This document shows positions 55,011 to 64,000 of a stretch of 64,000 nucleotides of DNA, in pieces; the stretch's first letter is position 1; each line of letters opens with the position of its first letter. Origin of the DNA: Owenia fusiformis (taxonomy: Eukaryota; Annelida; Polychaeta; Sabellida; Oweniidae); NCBI GenBank assembly GCA_903813345.2, contig CAIIXF020000010.1, positions 2,225,169-2,289,168 on the forward strand, written 5' to 3'. The notes below the pieces were generated by a model. The model was not told the origin of the DNA. It was given only the letters and a program-made list of their open reading frames with translations, and made no database searches. The translations under genes were made by a program, and so were the position numbers.

Positions 55011-55376
55011 TTTCAAGGTCATTTGACCGGAAGTAATACTTCGCGGGAAATTCAAATATTTTGTTTCAATCATTTGCCGAACAGCAAACAAGAACAATTT
55101 AACTGTTACGTATACGCATCGTGGACCTACAGGTAGGTCTCATCCAGTTCCACGATTATGTATTATTTGTCCTGGCATCGATAAAGATAGGTCAACATCT
55201 TTATTTCACTTTGACGGTGTGATTTCGTTTACTCATTTAGTTTACATTGTATCGCCATCTTGAAAAACAGTAAAAATATTTGCAAATATATTTCAAATGT
55301 TTTGACAATATTTCAATTCCACGATGTTCACTTATGTATGAGAACGTAACATTTTACTAAGCAATAATATGAAGAA
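55011..55376. promoter_or_regulatory. Putative bidirectional promoter between glycerol kinase and the AT-hook gene
   Basis: The two start codons (55010 minus, 55377 plus) are divergent and 366 bp apart, so both 5' UTRs and core promoters should lie here. I see no clear TATA box or CpG-rich block. The inference rests on geometry only. If glycerol kinase starts at the upstream in-frame ATG (55097), the gap shrinks to 279 bp. Confidence 0.5.
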
Positions 55377-58300
55377 ATGTTTGACGTATATCTTCCAGAG
55401 TTAGTTATCAAGTCAATCTACGAACTTGCACCAAATTTAGCACTCAGAATTTCTGTTCATGGCGGTGACGAAGCGGCAAAAGTTGAAACAACTTATAATG
55501 TTCACAAGTTGGCTGATGGTTCTGCATCTCTTCAAATAACTGGACAGGAACAATCGACAGGTAGGGCTTGCATCACCCCATTTCTACCATTTTATCAAGA
55601 CCCCATTCTTACTCGAAACACTTCAAGGGTCGCTTGAAATTCAAAATATCCACACATCCGTGGCATCCACGGACATTTACTGAACACAGCTGGCTCAAAA
55701 GCCAGCTGACACACTGTTAGAATATACCGGCTTGTGAAGCGTTTTTCCCCAACTTCCAGCTGGTGCGCTGGCAAAAGTAACGGTATTTAGGAAGATAATT
55801 GAATATTACTTGCCCTTTTTTTGACGTGTGGTGTCAACAAGTCCTATTTGTTGTGTAATTTGCAGTTAAATTGGAGAAATTTCTGTTCCGGCGCGCACCA
55901 TTTTTTAATTTTTAGCGCATGTGCTCAATTTATTCTCTTCATTGCAATGCCAACGGAACTTCGGTAGAGTAAACGGACATCTAAGCTTAATACGTTCTTC
56001 GAACGGGAATGATATCAATATTCAATAACATTGAATTTGAAATCCCAATCTTCTTTCGCCAGAACATTCTCTCTGACTGTGGTGGCATCGTCACATGTAG
56101 GCCTACAGCACTCCCTCCCTTGTAGTTATTATTATTTTACAACATACCATAGATCCTGGCCAGATTCTTTTGTAAGTAGGATCAGTAGCTCAATAAATAT
56201 TCCTCATCCAGTTTCATACTTCGATCACAGGGTACCTACTGTATGTTGATAACAGTGAGATACAGACTCCAAATCATGATGATGTCATATATGAAAACAC
56301 TCTTGATAATGCCCGGCCGGAATATAATTCTTGTATTTTTTGAAAATGATAACATTATCTTTGAGTCAGTCACCTATTGCCCATCAACAACTAAACAAAC
56401 AAATTATCTGAACGTCACATAGTGACATATCACTGTTGACCTCTTTCATGTATATTTGGAATATAGATTTGGAGTATTATGTGATTGCCATTATCTAGTT
56501 GTCCTTTATGTAATTTCAGGAACACAAACTGACTTTACTGAAACTCATAAGAGAAAGTATGACTCGGATGACATATTCGCTGTTCCAGAATTTCAAGGTA
56601 TGTTAGTCAGTAAGTGTAAATTTAAAGCCTGCCCAGTGGTCATTGTTGCTGTCTGTTCCTTCTATTGGAAAACAAAAGGTTTTGTCCACTGAGAATTTTT
56701 ATACAGAAGGAGCATTGTCCATCAATACAACTCAGGTCCTTAATAAATACATAATCTGATTGTTATATTCTTGTAGTTAAAAAGGGTCGTGGGAGACCTC
56801 GGAAAGAGGCACAGACATCTGAAAGTAACAATCAAGATAAAGGTATGTAAACAAATTTTTAAATGCATTTGAAAACTGTGAACTGTGCATCTTAGATTAC
56901 ATGTACTTCCATATTTGATAATATATATCAGTGATCTCCCCAGGATCTTTTCTCAAGTGGGTGCAAAATTCTCATTTTTACAATTCACACTCAAAATGGT
57001 CAAAATATGCCTATTTTTCATGATTTTTCTCATTTTCAAGTGGGTGCAAATGGATTTTCAGGTGGGTGCAAGCCTGTTTTTAAAATCTCAGGTGGCTGCT
57101 GCACCCACTTGCTTTAATGCTGGGGAGATCCCTGTATATTAATAAGATGTTGGATGTTTCTATAGTATATGATATATTGGAATATCAAGAAAAACTGGCA
57201 TCAAAGGTCAACCACCCTGTTATAGATTTGAAAAGTACAAATGTTCATGCCCCCACTTCAAACTATGTTTTCAACCTGCCAAAAGTGTGAGGTATTTTGA
57301 CCAAAACAGGTTGAATTGGGATAAAGCACGCAGTAGTATTATCCGTTGTCGAGCATCCTTGGTAGATCGGTAGATCGGTAGATCGATTGTATAACATGGA
57401 ATCAGATAAGATAACAAGTAACATTTTTAGCTAAGATAACGTGGAATCAGATAAGATAACTTTTTTTTATTTAGCAGTGGAATCAGATAAGATGAGACCC
57501 GGGGATTCAGATAAGTAACTTTTTATACCGATGAGTAATGTTTTAATCTAGCAGTGGATTCAAATTAAATTACGACCTTGGATTCAGATAAAGCTAGAGG
57601 TTAAATGAGTCCCTTCTAAATGGTTTTAGCCTCCCGAACCAACCCGTGCAAGATCTAGATTCGGATAAGATAAAGATAAGATAATATGGGTAAGAGGCTA
57701 AATGAATGTAAGGGCTACCCAAGAGGGGGCAGTGAGGACGCTTTTGTCACATTTAAAATTTACTTGCCATATTTTCTCAGATTCATTTCTTTTTAGTGAG
57801 TCAAAGCATTTAATGCAACAAATGCTCCGTTATGTTCCATCGTTTGATTACTGGTTGGAATAAGCATCCAATTACATTCGGAACGAATTATCTATTTTTG
57901 CCACTTTCAAAACACTTGTCAGTCGGATAAATATACAAAATTGTCACTTGCAAGGATTTATTTGTCACATTTGTTCGTTTTTGAAATACCTTAGTCACAT
58001 TTTCGAGGTCCGGTCGCCTTGTCACATAACCCTTGGGGAGCCCCAATATGTCACCTACTCCTTTCTGAATAGATAGCCTCCTCGGGATTCAGATAAGATA
58101 AACACCGCCCGTGTTATTGATAACAAAGTACACGAACTTACATAATCTAGCGCTATAAGAGGAAGGGGTATGGGTCAAGATTTTCAAGGAAAAAGAACAC
58201 TTCAAATATTTGGTAAGTACACAACAAAATCTTTATAGCATTGTGTATATTTATTACCTGTATTTTATATTATAATATTATAATTCACGCTGAAGGATCG

Positions 58301-61300
58301 TAGTGGACACTTATCATAGTCCGGTAAATTTCCATCAGAACAGGTTCATGGTGTACCGTTTCGCACTTTGTTGAGATGCAACTGTTATTTTATCCTGTAT
58401 GTCTAGTTTCTAATCCAATTAGCTCGTACCTGGAAAACGAATTAGATGGTTAGTTGGAGTAAAAAGGTGTCGTGGTGCATTTCGGAAAACATGCTACAAT
58501 GCAAAACCACTTAAAAAATAGTTTACTTATGAATAAGGATATCTTGTGTTTAGCAAAGTAGACACCTGTCCTACTAGACAAGGTTGTGTAAAGGCATTGA
58601 TGAATAAATTAATGAGCTATCTAACATATAATCGTTTGGAAAATATGACAAAGCTCCACTGGGTTTGAAATGCAAATTTGTCTTCAAATACCAGCCTGAA
58701 AATATTTTTCACTTAAATTAGGAGACTAAAAAATCAAATTGCGTAAGTGCGCTTACATAGGAAATCACATTGACTCTCAAAAACATCAGAAATTAGAGGA
58801 CCAAAAATTTTTAACAACTCAATTAAGATCCAAGAAATGTATTACGGGTCTGGATTAAGCGATTGAAAATGAGTGTGAAGGGTTTTAGGGGTGGACATGC
58901 CAGTCTCCAAAAACCACGTACCACCTTAACTTAGTTGTTTATCTTACATTGAATATAATTAAAACTCACCAAAGAAATGTTGTCCTTCTTTGTTAGATTT
59001 CTGTTTAAAATTCACTTGTTCCAGCAGCACGATTTCTGAAGCATATGTTTTAGCACGTGTTTCAGTCCTCATGCTAAAATTACAAGAAGCTAAGCGTATT
59101 TCCTATGGTTTACGCAATGTAGCACTGTAATTCAAAGAGTGTATCCTTCAGAATACAAAGAGGTAACTATTACTCAGTTAAATGTGCTTCCATATGGTTA
59201 ACTTCCATGGCTGATTGTGCTATATCTAGTATATTGAGGCATGTTCCTTGTCACTGTCCGCTATTGTATGATTGTATCGAGAAGTGAAGGATGCGACACG
59301 TTTGAAACCTGATAATATGTAGGAGTTGATGATACTGACCAAAGGTGGTTATAGGTAGAGACACACGTGATACTTATCAACCAATTACACTTTAAATGAA
59401 ATTGACTCGCCACTGATATAGCGGTCGGTACTTATGTGATAGCAGATAACCATATGTTTATTTCACATCGTATAACAATTGAATAGAAATTATTTAAAGT
59501 AGCAACAAAAGTTATGTTTCAAAAGCATGCCAGTGTTCCCTAAACTTTAAATTGAAACGATGTAGGTCATTGAAGGTTTGAGTCTCAATCAACATTAAAG
59601 TTGAAAGTAACCTTTTTAGAGTCACTGCCAAATAACGAGCTTCATAATCAAGTAAGAGTTATAGTAGCATCGTAACAGTCTCATCTCATCTTTGCGATCC
59701 CTTTAATTGTAATTCTAATAAGGATTGTTGTCTTATGTAGAGGCAGGATACAGGATGACACAAAAGCGTTAAAGGGGAGGGGGGACTTGGAATACATGTC
59801 TTTATTTTTTGTAAATCTTGTTCACTGCTGTTCACGAGTATTGTTCATAAATGTTGACATGTATTCATTAGCATTGTTCACAAATGTTTACAGATGTTCA
59901 CTAGTGTGGTTTGCCAATGTTCCCAAATGTTCAATAGCATTGTTTACATATGTTCATTAGCATTGTTCTCAGATGTTCACTAGTGTGGTCACAAATGTTC
60001 ACTAGTGTGTTTTGCCATTGTTCCCAAATGTTCAATAGCATTGTTTACATATGTTCACTAGCATTATTCTCAGATGTTCACTAGTGTGGTCACAAATGTT
60101 CACGAGCTGATGTATAGACTATTTAATAGTGATACTTTGAACATATTATCATTTAACTGATAGCATTAGATGAGGCAACATGCCTCGATCTTCATATTCC
60201 TGCGAGTGTGGAAAAACATTTAGTCACGCAACCAGCATGTATCGTCATAAAAGAAATGACCATGCATTTCAAAAACGCATCATGGTGCCTACTAGTATAC
60301 CGTATGGTGATGGATTTCATTCATCAACAAACTCAGCAGCGGATGCCTACAATGGTGAAAGGGAAAAGGTGCTCCACCATCCTTTCACGATGATGGTCGT
60401 AGGTCCAACAGGTTCGGGCAAGTCAACGTTTGTCAAAGAACTCATCGAAAATGCCAGCAAAAGGATAAGCTCTCCGCCACAACGGATCATTTGGTGTTTT
60501 GGTCAGTGGCAGCCCATGTACGTCGAAATAAAGACACACTTTCCAAATATAGAATTCATGATGGGAATTCCAGAGTCATTGAGTGACCAGAGTTTTCTAG
60601 ATGTCAATGTAAGAAATCTACTCATTTTCGATGATCTGATGGCTGATATGACAAGAGATAAACGGATTTCTGAGCTATATACTAAAGGATCTCACCACAG
60701 AAATTTGAGTGTCATCTGTCTCATGCAGAATCTGTTTCATCATGGCCGTGAAAGCAGAACTATGAGTCTAAACTGTCACTACATAGTGTTGTATAAAAAT
60801 CCTAGAGATCGCCAACAGGTGGCCGTATTAGCAAACCAGATGTATCCTGGAAAGTCAAGGAAATTACTGGATGCTTATGAAAAGGCAACCCAAGAACCAT
60901 TCGGACATCTATTGATTGATTTGAAGCAAGAAACTCCCGAACATTTGAGATTGTACGATGTTGTAGCTGATAAGAAGCAATCTTTAGGGGTACCGTCTGT
61001 GCAATATTCTTACAGCAAAGAGGACCAATCACAATTGCTTAACACAATACAAATGCCATGTAGCAATGTAGAGCTGATAAGTAGAGCTGTAAAGCTAGAT
61101 CAAGAACCATTTAAGGATATCAACCAAGAGAAAAACAGTACTACACCCATCGTTGTAGAATCAAACATGAATCCAAGTATGCAATGCACGGTGAATCCAA
61201 ACATGAAAGCCACAATGAATCCATGTATGGGATATACAATGAACAGAAGATCCAATTTACCTGCCCAGACGAATTCTACCCCTCATTGTCCTGATTGTGG

Positions 61301-64000
61301 TGTAGTGATGATGTCACCATTTGACGTAAGGGAACACAATAGACATTGTCCCGAGTTGAGGGAGACTGATGAAAATGATAGCACAAGAGGTGATTTCCAT
61401 ACTGAAGACTTGAGCGAGAATGCAACTTTCAATCGTATTAAGAAAAAAGTCATCAATGAACTCCAAGATGATTTGAATGAACTGGTGGAGAAGTATAGAG
61501 ACAGAGGAATGTCAACTAAAATGGCTGTAGAGAAAGCTAGACGGAAATCTGTGTTTAGTGTCAGACAGCGATTCTTGAATCACTATGGAGAACTTATAAC
61601 AAATATACTGGGACTACGTTACAGTGAAATTCATCATGATATCATGAAAGAAGTAGAGGTACTATTGGAAAAAGGCATGTCTCCATCCAGAGCAGTCAAA
61701 AAAACACTAAACAAATATTCATATTTGGCGGGAGAATTGTTTACGGATGATGCATCAACAAGTGAAGAGTCCAGCGATGAACAACAATCAGATGATGAAA
61801 AACACACTGCTAGTGAAAATGATTCTGATCATGAGGATGATGAAGACAGTCTATGATATTCCAGCTGAATTGTAAAGAAACATGATGTACATGTACTTGT
61901 AAATAAATAAATATACAGTAACATAGATGCATTTGTTCAAATTAATCTACTCTCTCAGAAATAAAGAGTGTAACATTTATGCCACAATGCTATGTTTCCA
62001 ATTCTATGCTACGATATTACTCACTATACTATATTGCTATCCTTAATGATATAACAAACCCAGAAAATATCTTTAATTGTTTTATTGTCATGTTCAAATT
62101 ACATAGAAAATGTCAATTGTATCAGTACATAATCATTTCCTGCCCCTCGCCGGATACGCTGGTATACCTGGTGGTTTATACAAGTTCATTCTGGGTTTTC
62201 CGATGCTTTTCTTCTTGAACACAGCTTGTTGTGCAGTTTTCGTTCTCGATTGCCTAAGTTTGGACACCTTGTTCTGATTAGGATCCTTTTCTGCCGCCTT
62301 CTTTTGATGCTCGATTTGGGCTTTACCTCTTTCAACGATGGCTTGCACTGGGGATATCACCTGGATGGATTCTCTAATGGCGCTGATGGGTGTACGCTTT
62401 TTTCCAAACCCTACTTGCGTCAACAGTCTATTCTCTCTGACTTCTTTGATTAACATGTGCCAATTTTCTGCATTGTCTACATAGGGTACAAGCTTCATGG
62501 TTTTGTAATGCTATTAGTATCACGAACGAGTAGGAAATGCCAGGAAAAACTACGAGAAACCTTATATATGAACTTTTAATTCGAGTATGTCGAGATACAT
62601 AGATTTAGCCTCTTAGCCTTAACTTAATCCAAGGTCGTAATTTAATTTGAATCCACTGCTAGATTAAAACATTACTCATCGGTATAAAAAGTTACTTATC
62701 TGAATCCCCGGGTCTCATCTTATCTGATTCCACTGCTAAATAAAAAAAAGTTATCTTATCTGATTCCACGTTATCTTAGCTAAAAATGTTACTTGTTATC
62801 TTATCTGATTCCATGTTATACAATCGATCTACCGATCTACCGATCTACCAAGGATGCTCGACAACGGATAATACTACTGCACGCTCTATAGAGAATAAGA
62901 ATCCTGAAGAAATCACTTAACTATTACATGTTGCCTCTTTAACTGTTATTTGAATAGTCTCAAATGAATACTTCACTTCACAAAAGTGGCCTAGGGAGAC
63001 TAAGAAAGGATGAGGCATATTCAACATCCCCAATCAAAAATGACCAAGGTATCAATTTTTGAAAGAAAAAAGTGAATAAATTAGTCTAACACAATATAAA
63101 AAAAGATAGCGCATGTAACGCATATACCAAATTCCATGTTCAAACTCCACTCCATTTTTCTAGAAGCAAATATTGATGATATTGTTTCTTTGAATGTAAT
63201 CAGTTTTAAGTGAAGTAGTGGTGACTACTGATATTGCTAAGGTTTCCTTGAATATACAGTAAAACCTGTGTTAGTGAACACTTCTCTCTAGTGGACACCT
63301 GTTGGCACATACTCTACTGACTTCAGTATAAATTACCCTCTGTAGTGAACACCTACCAACACTTCACATTTTTTCTTGGCAAAAAAAACTGTTCAATAGA
63401 CACAGGTTTTACTGCTGTGTCTTGCTGCATAACTAACATTATTTATACTCTGTAATTGTAGTTAGCAGAGGGCGTGGTAGACCAAGAAAAGAGCAATCAT
63501 CGCCTGATGATAAACCTCAGAGTAAGCATATTAAAAGTTATCTCTTATACTTTTATAAGGTGTTCAGGAAGCAAGTGCTCTAGTGTTAAAGGATATTAGC
63601 AAATGAGACTGAAATTCTTACATGTAGATGATGTTCAACTTCTAGCTTCTTAGTGTTGTGAAAAACTGTAAAATTTATTAAATGGAACACCTTTTATGAT
63701 CTGATTCACGTCTCAAAGAATCTCAGGCCAACTCACCTCAATCGTTTTATGTGACTTCTTCATTTGTTGTCTACATCTTCACTTATATTTGAAACATCTA
63801 TTGGAGAATCCAATCTACTAGAATTTTCAATTTATTGTATTAAGTTATTCAGGAATATTCACATGTGAATTGGCTTGTTCAAGTCAAAATCCACGAGTCC
63901 ATCCAAATTTTCAGATAGTCTTTGTCTAAATTATTGCTTGTAATTTTAAGTTAAACGAGGTCCAGGGAGACCTAAGAAGGATGAACAGAGTGTTGAATCC
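55377..64000 (+). CDS. Multi-AT-hook protein, first five coding exons (3' end outside window)
   Basis: Exons: 55377-55560, 56520-56597, 56777-56842, 63462-63521, 63951-beyond 64000. Every internal boundary is phase 1 with good GT/AG consensus, and the frame stays open. Exon 1 gives a 61-residue N-terminus (MFDVYLPELVIKSIYE onward) that I do not recognise. Exon 2 is a linker with acidic residues (YDSDDIF). Exons 3, 4 and 5 each hold one AT-hook: KKGRGRPRKE, SRGRGRPRKE and KRGPGRPKKD, each in a short exon followed by Ser/Gln/acidic residues. AT-hooks bind the minor groove of AT-rich DNA, so a nuclear, HMGA-like or chromatin-adaptor role is likely, but the protein cannot be named from this part. 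A Polinton-like element sits in the intron between exons 3 and 4. Confidence 0.82.
56929..57134. mobile_element. Small inverted-repeat element, 206 bp
   Basis: CAGTGATCTCCCCAGG at the left matches the complement of the right end CTGGGGAGATCCCTG. Inner repeats of AAGTGGGTGCAAA face GCACCCACTTGC. The flanks are ATATAT/TATATT, so the duplication cannot be read clearly. hAT-like by terminal style only. Confidence 0.55.
57326..57331. repeat. Target-site duplication, left copy (GCACGC)
   Basis: GCACGC directly precedes the left terminal inverted repeat and is repeated at 62879-62884 directly after the right one. Six bases is the duplication size known for Polinton/Maverick integration. Confidence 0.88.
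57332..57584 (+). repeat. Left terminal inverted repeat, 253 bp
   Basis: It begins AGTAGTATTATCC and matches the reverse complement of 62626-62878 at every base I compared (253 of 253 by eye). It contains three GGTAGATC units and several copies of GGAATCAGATAAGAT, a motif that continues beyond the repeat at about 57580, 57660 and 58083. Confidence 0.95.
57585..60179. other. Left part of the Polinton-like element without long genes
   Basis: 2.6 kb with no long reading frame. Near 58151 a TATAAGAGG sequence precedes an ATG at 58172 that opens a short frame (MGQDFQGKRTLQIF) ending at a consensus donor GGTAAGT (58215). It could be a first exon splicing to the ATPase frame, for example with GATGAG/GC near 60174, which would keep the frame; this is speculative. 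The segment otherwise shows GATTCAGATAAG motifs on the left and a tandem repeat on the right. Confidence 0.5.
59815..60110. repeat. Tandem repeat upstream of the ATPase gene, 101 bp higher-order unit
   Basis: Units of ATGTTCACTAGTGTGGT and TTGTTTACATATGTTCA alternate. A 101-bp block starting TTGCCA(A/T)TGTTCCCAAATG occurs at 59911 and 60012. It ends about 70 bp before the ATPase start, so it may lie in the promoter or 5' UTR. Confidence 0.75.
60180..61856 (+). CDS. Polinton-type packaging ATPase with zinc fingers (558 aa)
   Basis: An intact single-exon frame. A C-x-C..H-x4-H finger occupies residues 8-28. The P-loop GPTGSGKST is at 75-83, the Walker B strand LLIFDD at 147-152, and a sensor-like strand ending LMQNLF at 181-186. 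This order fits the FtsK/HerA-A32 type packaging ATPases found in Polintons and related large DNA elements, which drive DNA into capsids (family knowledge). After the ATPase core come NP-M repeats (about 330-355), a second C-x2-C..H-x3-C finger (370-390), two related helical blocks with RGMSTKMAVEKA and KGMSPSRAVKKT (about 442-510), and a strongly acidic tail (about 523-558). The C-terminal extension is longer than a minimal ATPase. The ATG at 60180 is taken as start because the finger follows at once; an upstream exon is possible. Confidence 0.88.
   Translation: MPRSSYSCECGKTFSHATSMYRHKRNDHAFQKRIMVPTSIPYGDGFHSSTNSAADAYNGEREKVLHHPFTMMVVGPTGSGKSTFVKELIENASKRISSPPQRIIWCFGQWQPMYVEIKTHFPNIEFMMGIPESLSDQSFLDVNVRNLLIFDDLMADMTRDKRISELYTKGSHHRNLSVICLMQNLFHHGRESRTMSLNCHYIVLYKNPRDRQQVAVLANQMYPGKSRKLLDAYEKATQEPFGHLLIDLKQETPEHLRLYDVVADKKQSLGVPSVQYSYSKEDQSQLLNTIQMPCSNVELISRAVKLDQEPFKDINQEKNSTTPIVVESNMNPSMQCTVNPNMKATMNPCMGYTMNRRSNLPAQTNSTPHCPDCGVVMMSPFDVREHNRHCPELRETDENDSTRGDFHTEDLSENATFNRIKKKVINELQDDLNELVEKYRDRGMSTKMAVEKARRKSVFSVRQRFLNHYGELITNILGLRYSEIHHDIMKEVEVLLEKGMSPSRAVKKTLNKYSYLAGELFTDDASTSEESSDEQQSDDEKHTASENDSDHEDDEDSL
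62133..62498 (-). CDS. Small basic protein of the Polinton-like element (121 aa)
   Basis: The frame starts MKLVPYVDNAENW and ends in a Lys/Arg/Pro-rich tail (IPAYPARGRK). The middle is rich in Lys, Gln and Ala and may be helical (EHQKKAAEKD). No transmembrane segment is seen. It converges on the ATPase gene, with 276 bp between the stops, and starts about 130 bp from the right terminal repeat, so its promoter must lie in or near that repeat. A DNA-binding or minor virion-type role would suit a Polinton and the charge, but I do not recognise a family with confidence. The frame in the opposite direction at 62226-62453 is its shadow. Confidence 0.65.
   Translation of the reverse strand: MKLVPYVDNAENWHMLIKEVRENRLLTQVGFGKKRTPISAIRESIQVISPVQAIVERGKAQIEHQKKAAEKDPNQNKVSKLRQSRTKTAQQAVFKKKSIGKPRMNLYKPPGIPAYPARGRK
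62626..62878 (-). repeat. Right terminal inverted repeat, 253 bp
   Basis: Exact reverse complement of 57332-57584, ending AATACTACT. Just inside it the similarity decays (TAAGGCTAAGAGGCTAAAT against a related but altered left sequence), giving a clear inner boundary. Confidence 0.95.
62879..62884. repeat. Target-site duplication, right copy (GCACGC)
   Basis: Identical to 57326-57331; see the left copy. Confidence 0.88.
63257..63414. mobile_element. CAGTAAAACCTGT-type MITE, 158 bp
   Basis: The ends CAGTAAAACCTGT and ACAGGTTTTACTG are inverted. The interior repeats AGTGAACAC/GTGGACACCT. Same family as 39406-39638. It lies 47 bp before AT-hook exon 4. Confidence 0.7.

Larger units (their letters stand above)
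57332..62878. mobile_element. Compact Polinton/Maverick-like element, 5,547 bp
   Basis: Seen directly: perfect 253-bp inverted termini starting AG and ending CT, a 6-bp duplication GCACGC, and two convergent genes, a packaging-type ATPase (60180-61856, plus) and a small basic protein (62498-62133, minus). Known of the family: Polintons are usually 15-20 kb with protein-primed polymerase, integrase, ATPase, protease and capsid genes, and make 6-bp duplications. None of the polymerase, integrase, protease or capsid genes is recognisable here, and about 2.6 kb on the left lacks long reading frames. The reasonable inference is a non-autonomous derivative mobilised by full elements elsewhere in the genome. 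Identical termini and an intact ATPase frame suggest recent insertion. It lies in an intron of the AT-hook gene and does not touch its exons. Confidence 0.85.

Noticed and set aside
60802-61032. Minus-strand frame inside the ATPase gene.
   Set aside because: Shadow of the 558-aa ATPase reading frame.

Overview
The window is nuclear DNA from an animal, probably a marine invertebrate. It is AT-rich, has spliceosomal introns with GT..AG junctions, is crowded with small terminal-inverted-repeat transposons and minisatellites, and carries genes very close to their vertebrate counterparts. The phylum cannot be fixed from this sequence alone; a lophotrochozoan or an invertebrate deuterostome would both fit. 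Nothing bacterial is present.

Layout. (1) At about 0.3-1.6 kb on the minus strand lies the 5' end of a SNAPC2-like gene (snRNA-activating complex subunit), continuing past the left edge. (2) From 6.5 to 37.1 kb on the plus strand lies a complete glycogen synthase kinase 3 gene: ten coding exons, 411 residues, with the inhibitory N-terminal serine and the activation-loop tyrosine conserved. Its catalytic-loop exon is present twice (31731-31861 and 31909-32039). The two copies are both 131 nt, are separated by only 47 nt, and look like mutually exclusive exons. (3) From 37.1 to 43.1 kb is 3' UTR and intergenic sequence between convergent genes. (4) From 43.1 to 55.0 kb on the minus strand lies a complete glycerol kinase gene: 16 coding exons, 547 residues, with a C-terminal hydrophobic helix. 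(5) Head to head with it, 366 bp away, a plus-strand gene starts at 55.4 kb. It encodes a multi-AT-hook chromatin-type protein with one AT-hook per exon and runs off the right edge.

Two features stand out besides the kinase exon pair. First, an intron of the AT-hook gene holds a 5,547-bp mobile element (57332-62878) with perfect 253-bp terminal inverted repeats that begin with AG, and a 6-bp target-site duplication. This is the structural signature of Polinton/Maverick elements. It carries only a zinc-finger-bearing packaging-type ATPase and a small basic protein; no polymerase or integrase is visible, so it looks like a compact non-autonomous derivative.

Second, tandem arrays repeatedly overlap exon-intron junctions. 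There are six decoy copies of the GSK3 exon 8 acceptor, fifteen extra copies of the glycerol kinase exon 14 acceptor, nine of its exon 11 acceptor, two of its exon 4 donor and one of its exon 13 acceptor. In these genes the spliceosome has to choose one correct site from many near-identical ones.

The remaining space is introns and intergenic DNA with at least four hAT-type miniature elements that have 8-bp target duplications (one keeping a BED-finger fragment), Tc1/mariner-type miniature elements, tRNA-like SINEs, hairpin elements and minisatellites. All exon boundaries were read by eye from splice consensus, reading phase and remembered protein families; no alignment was run.
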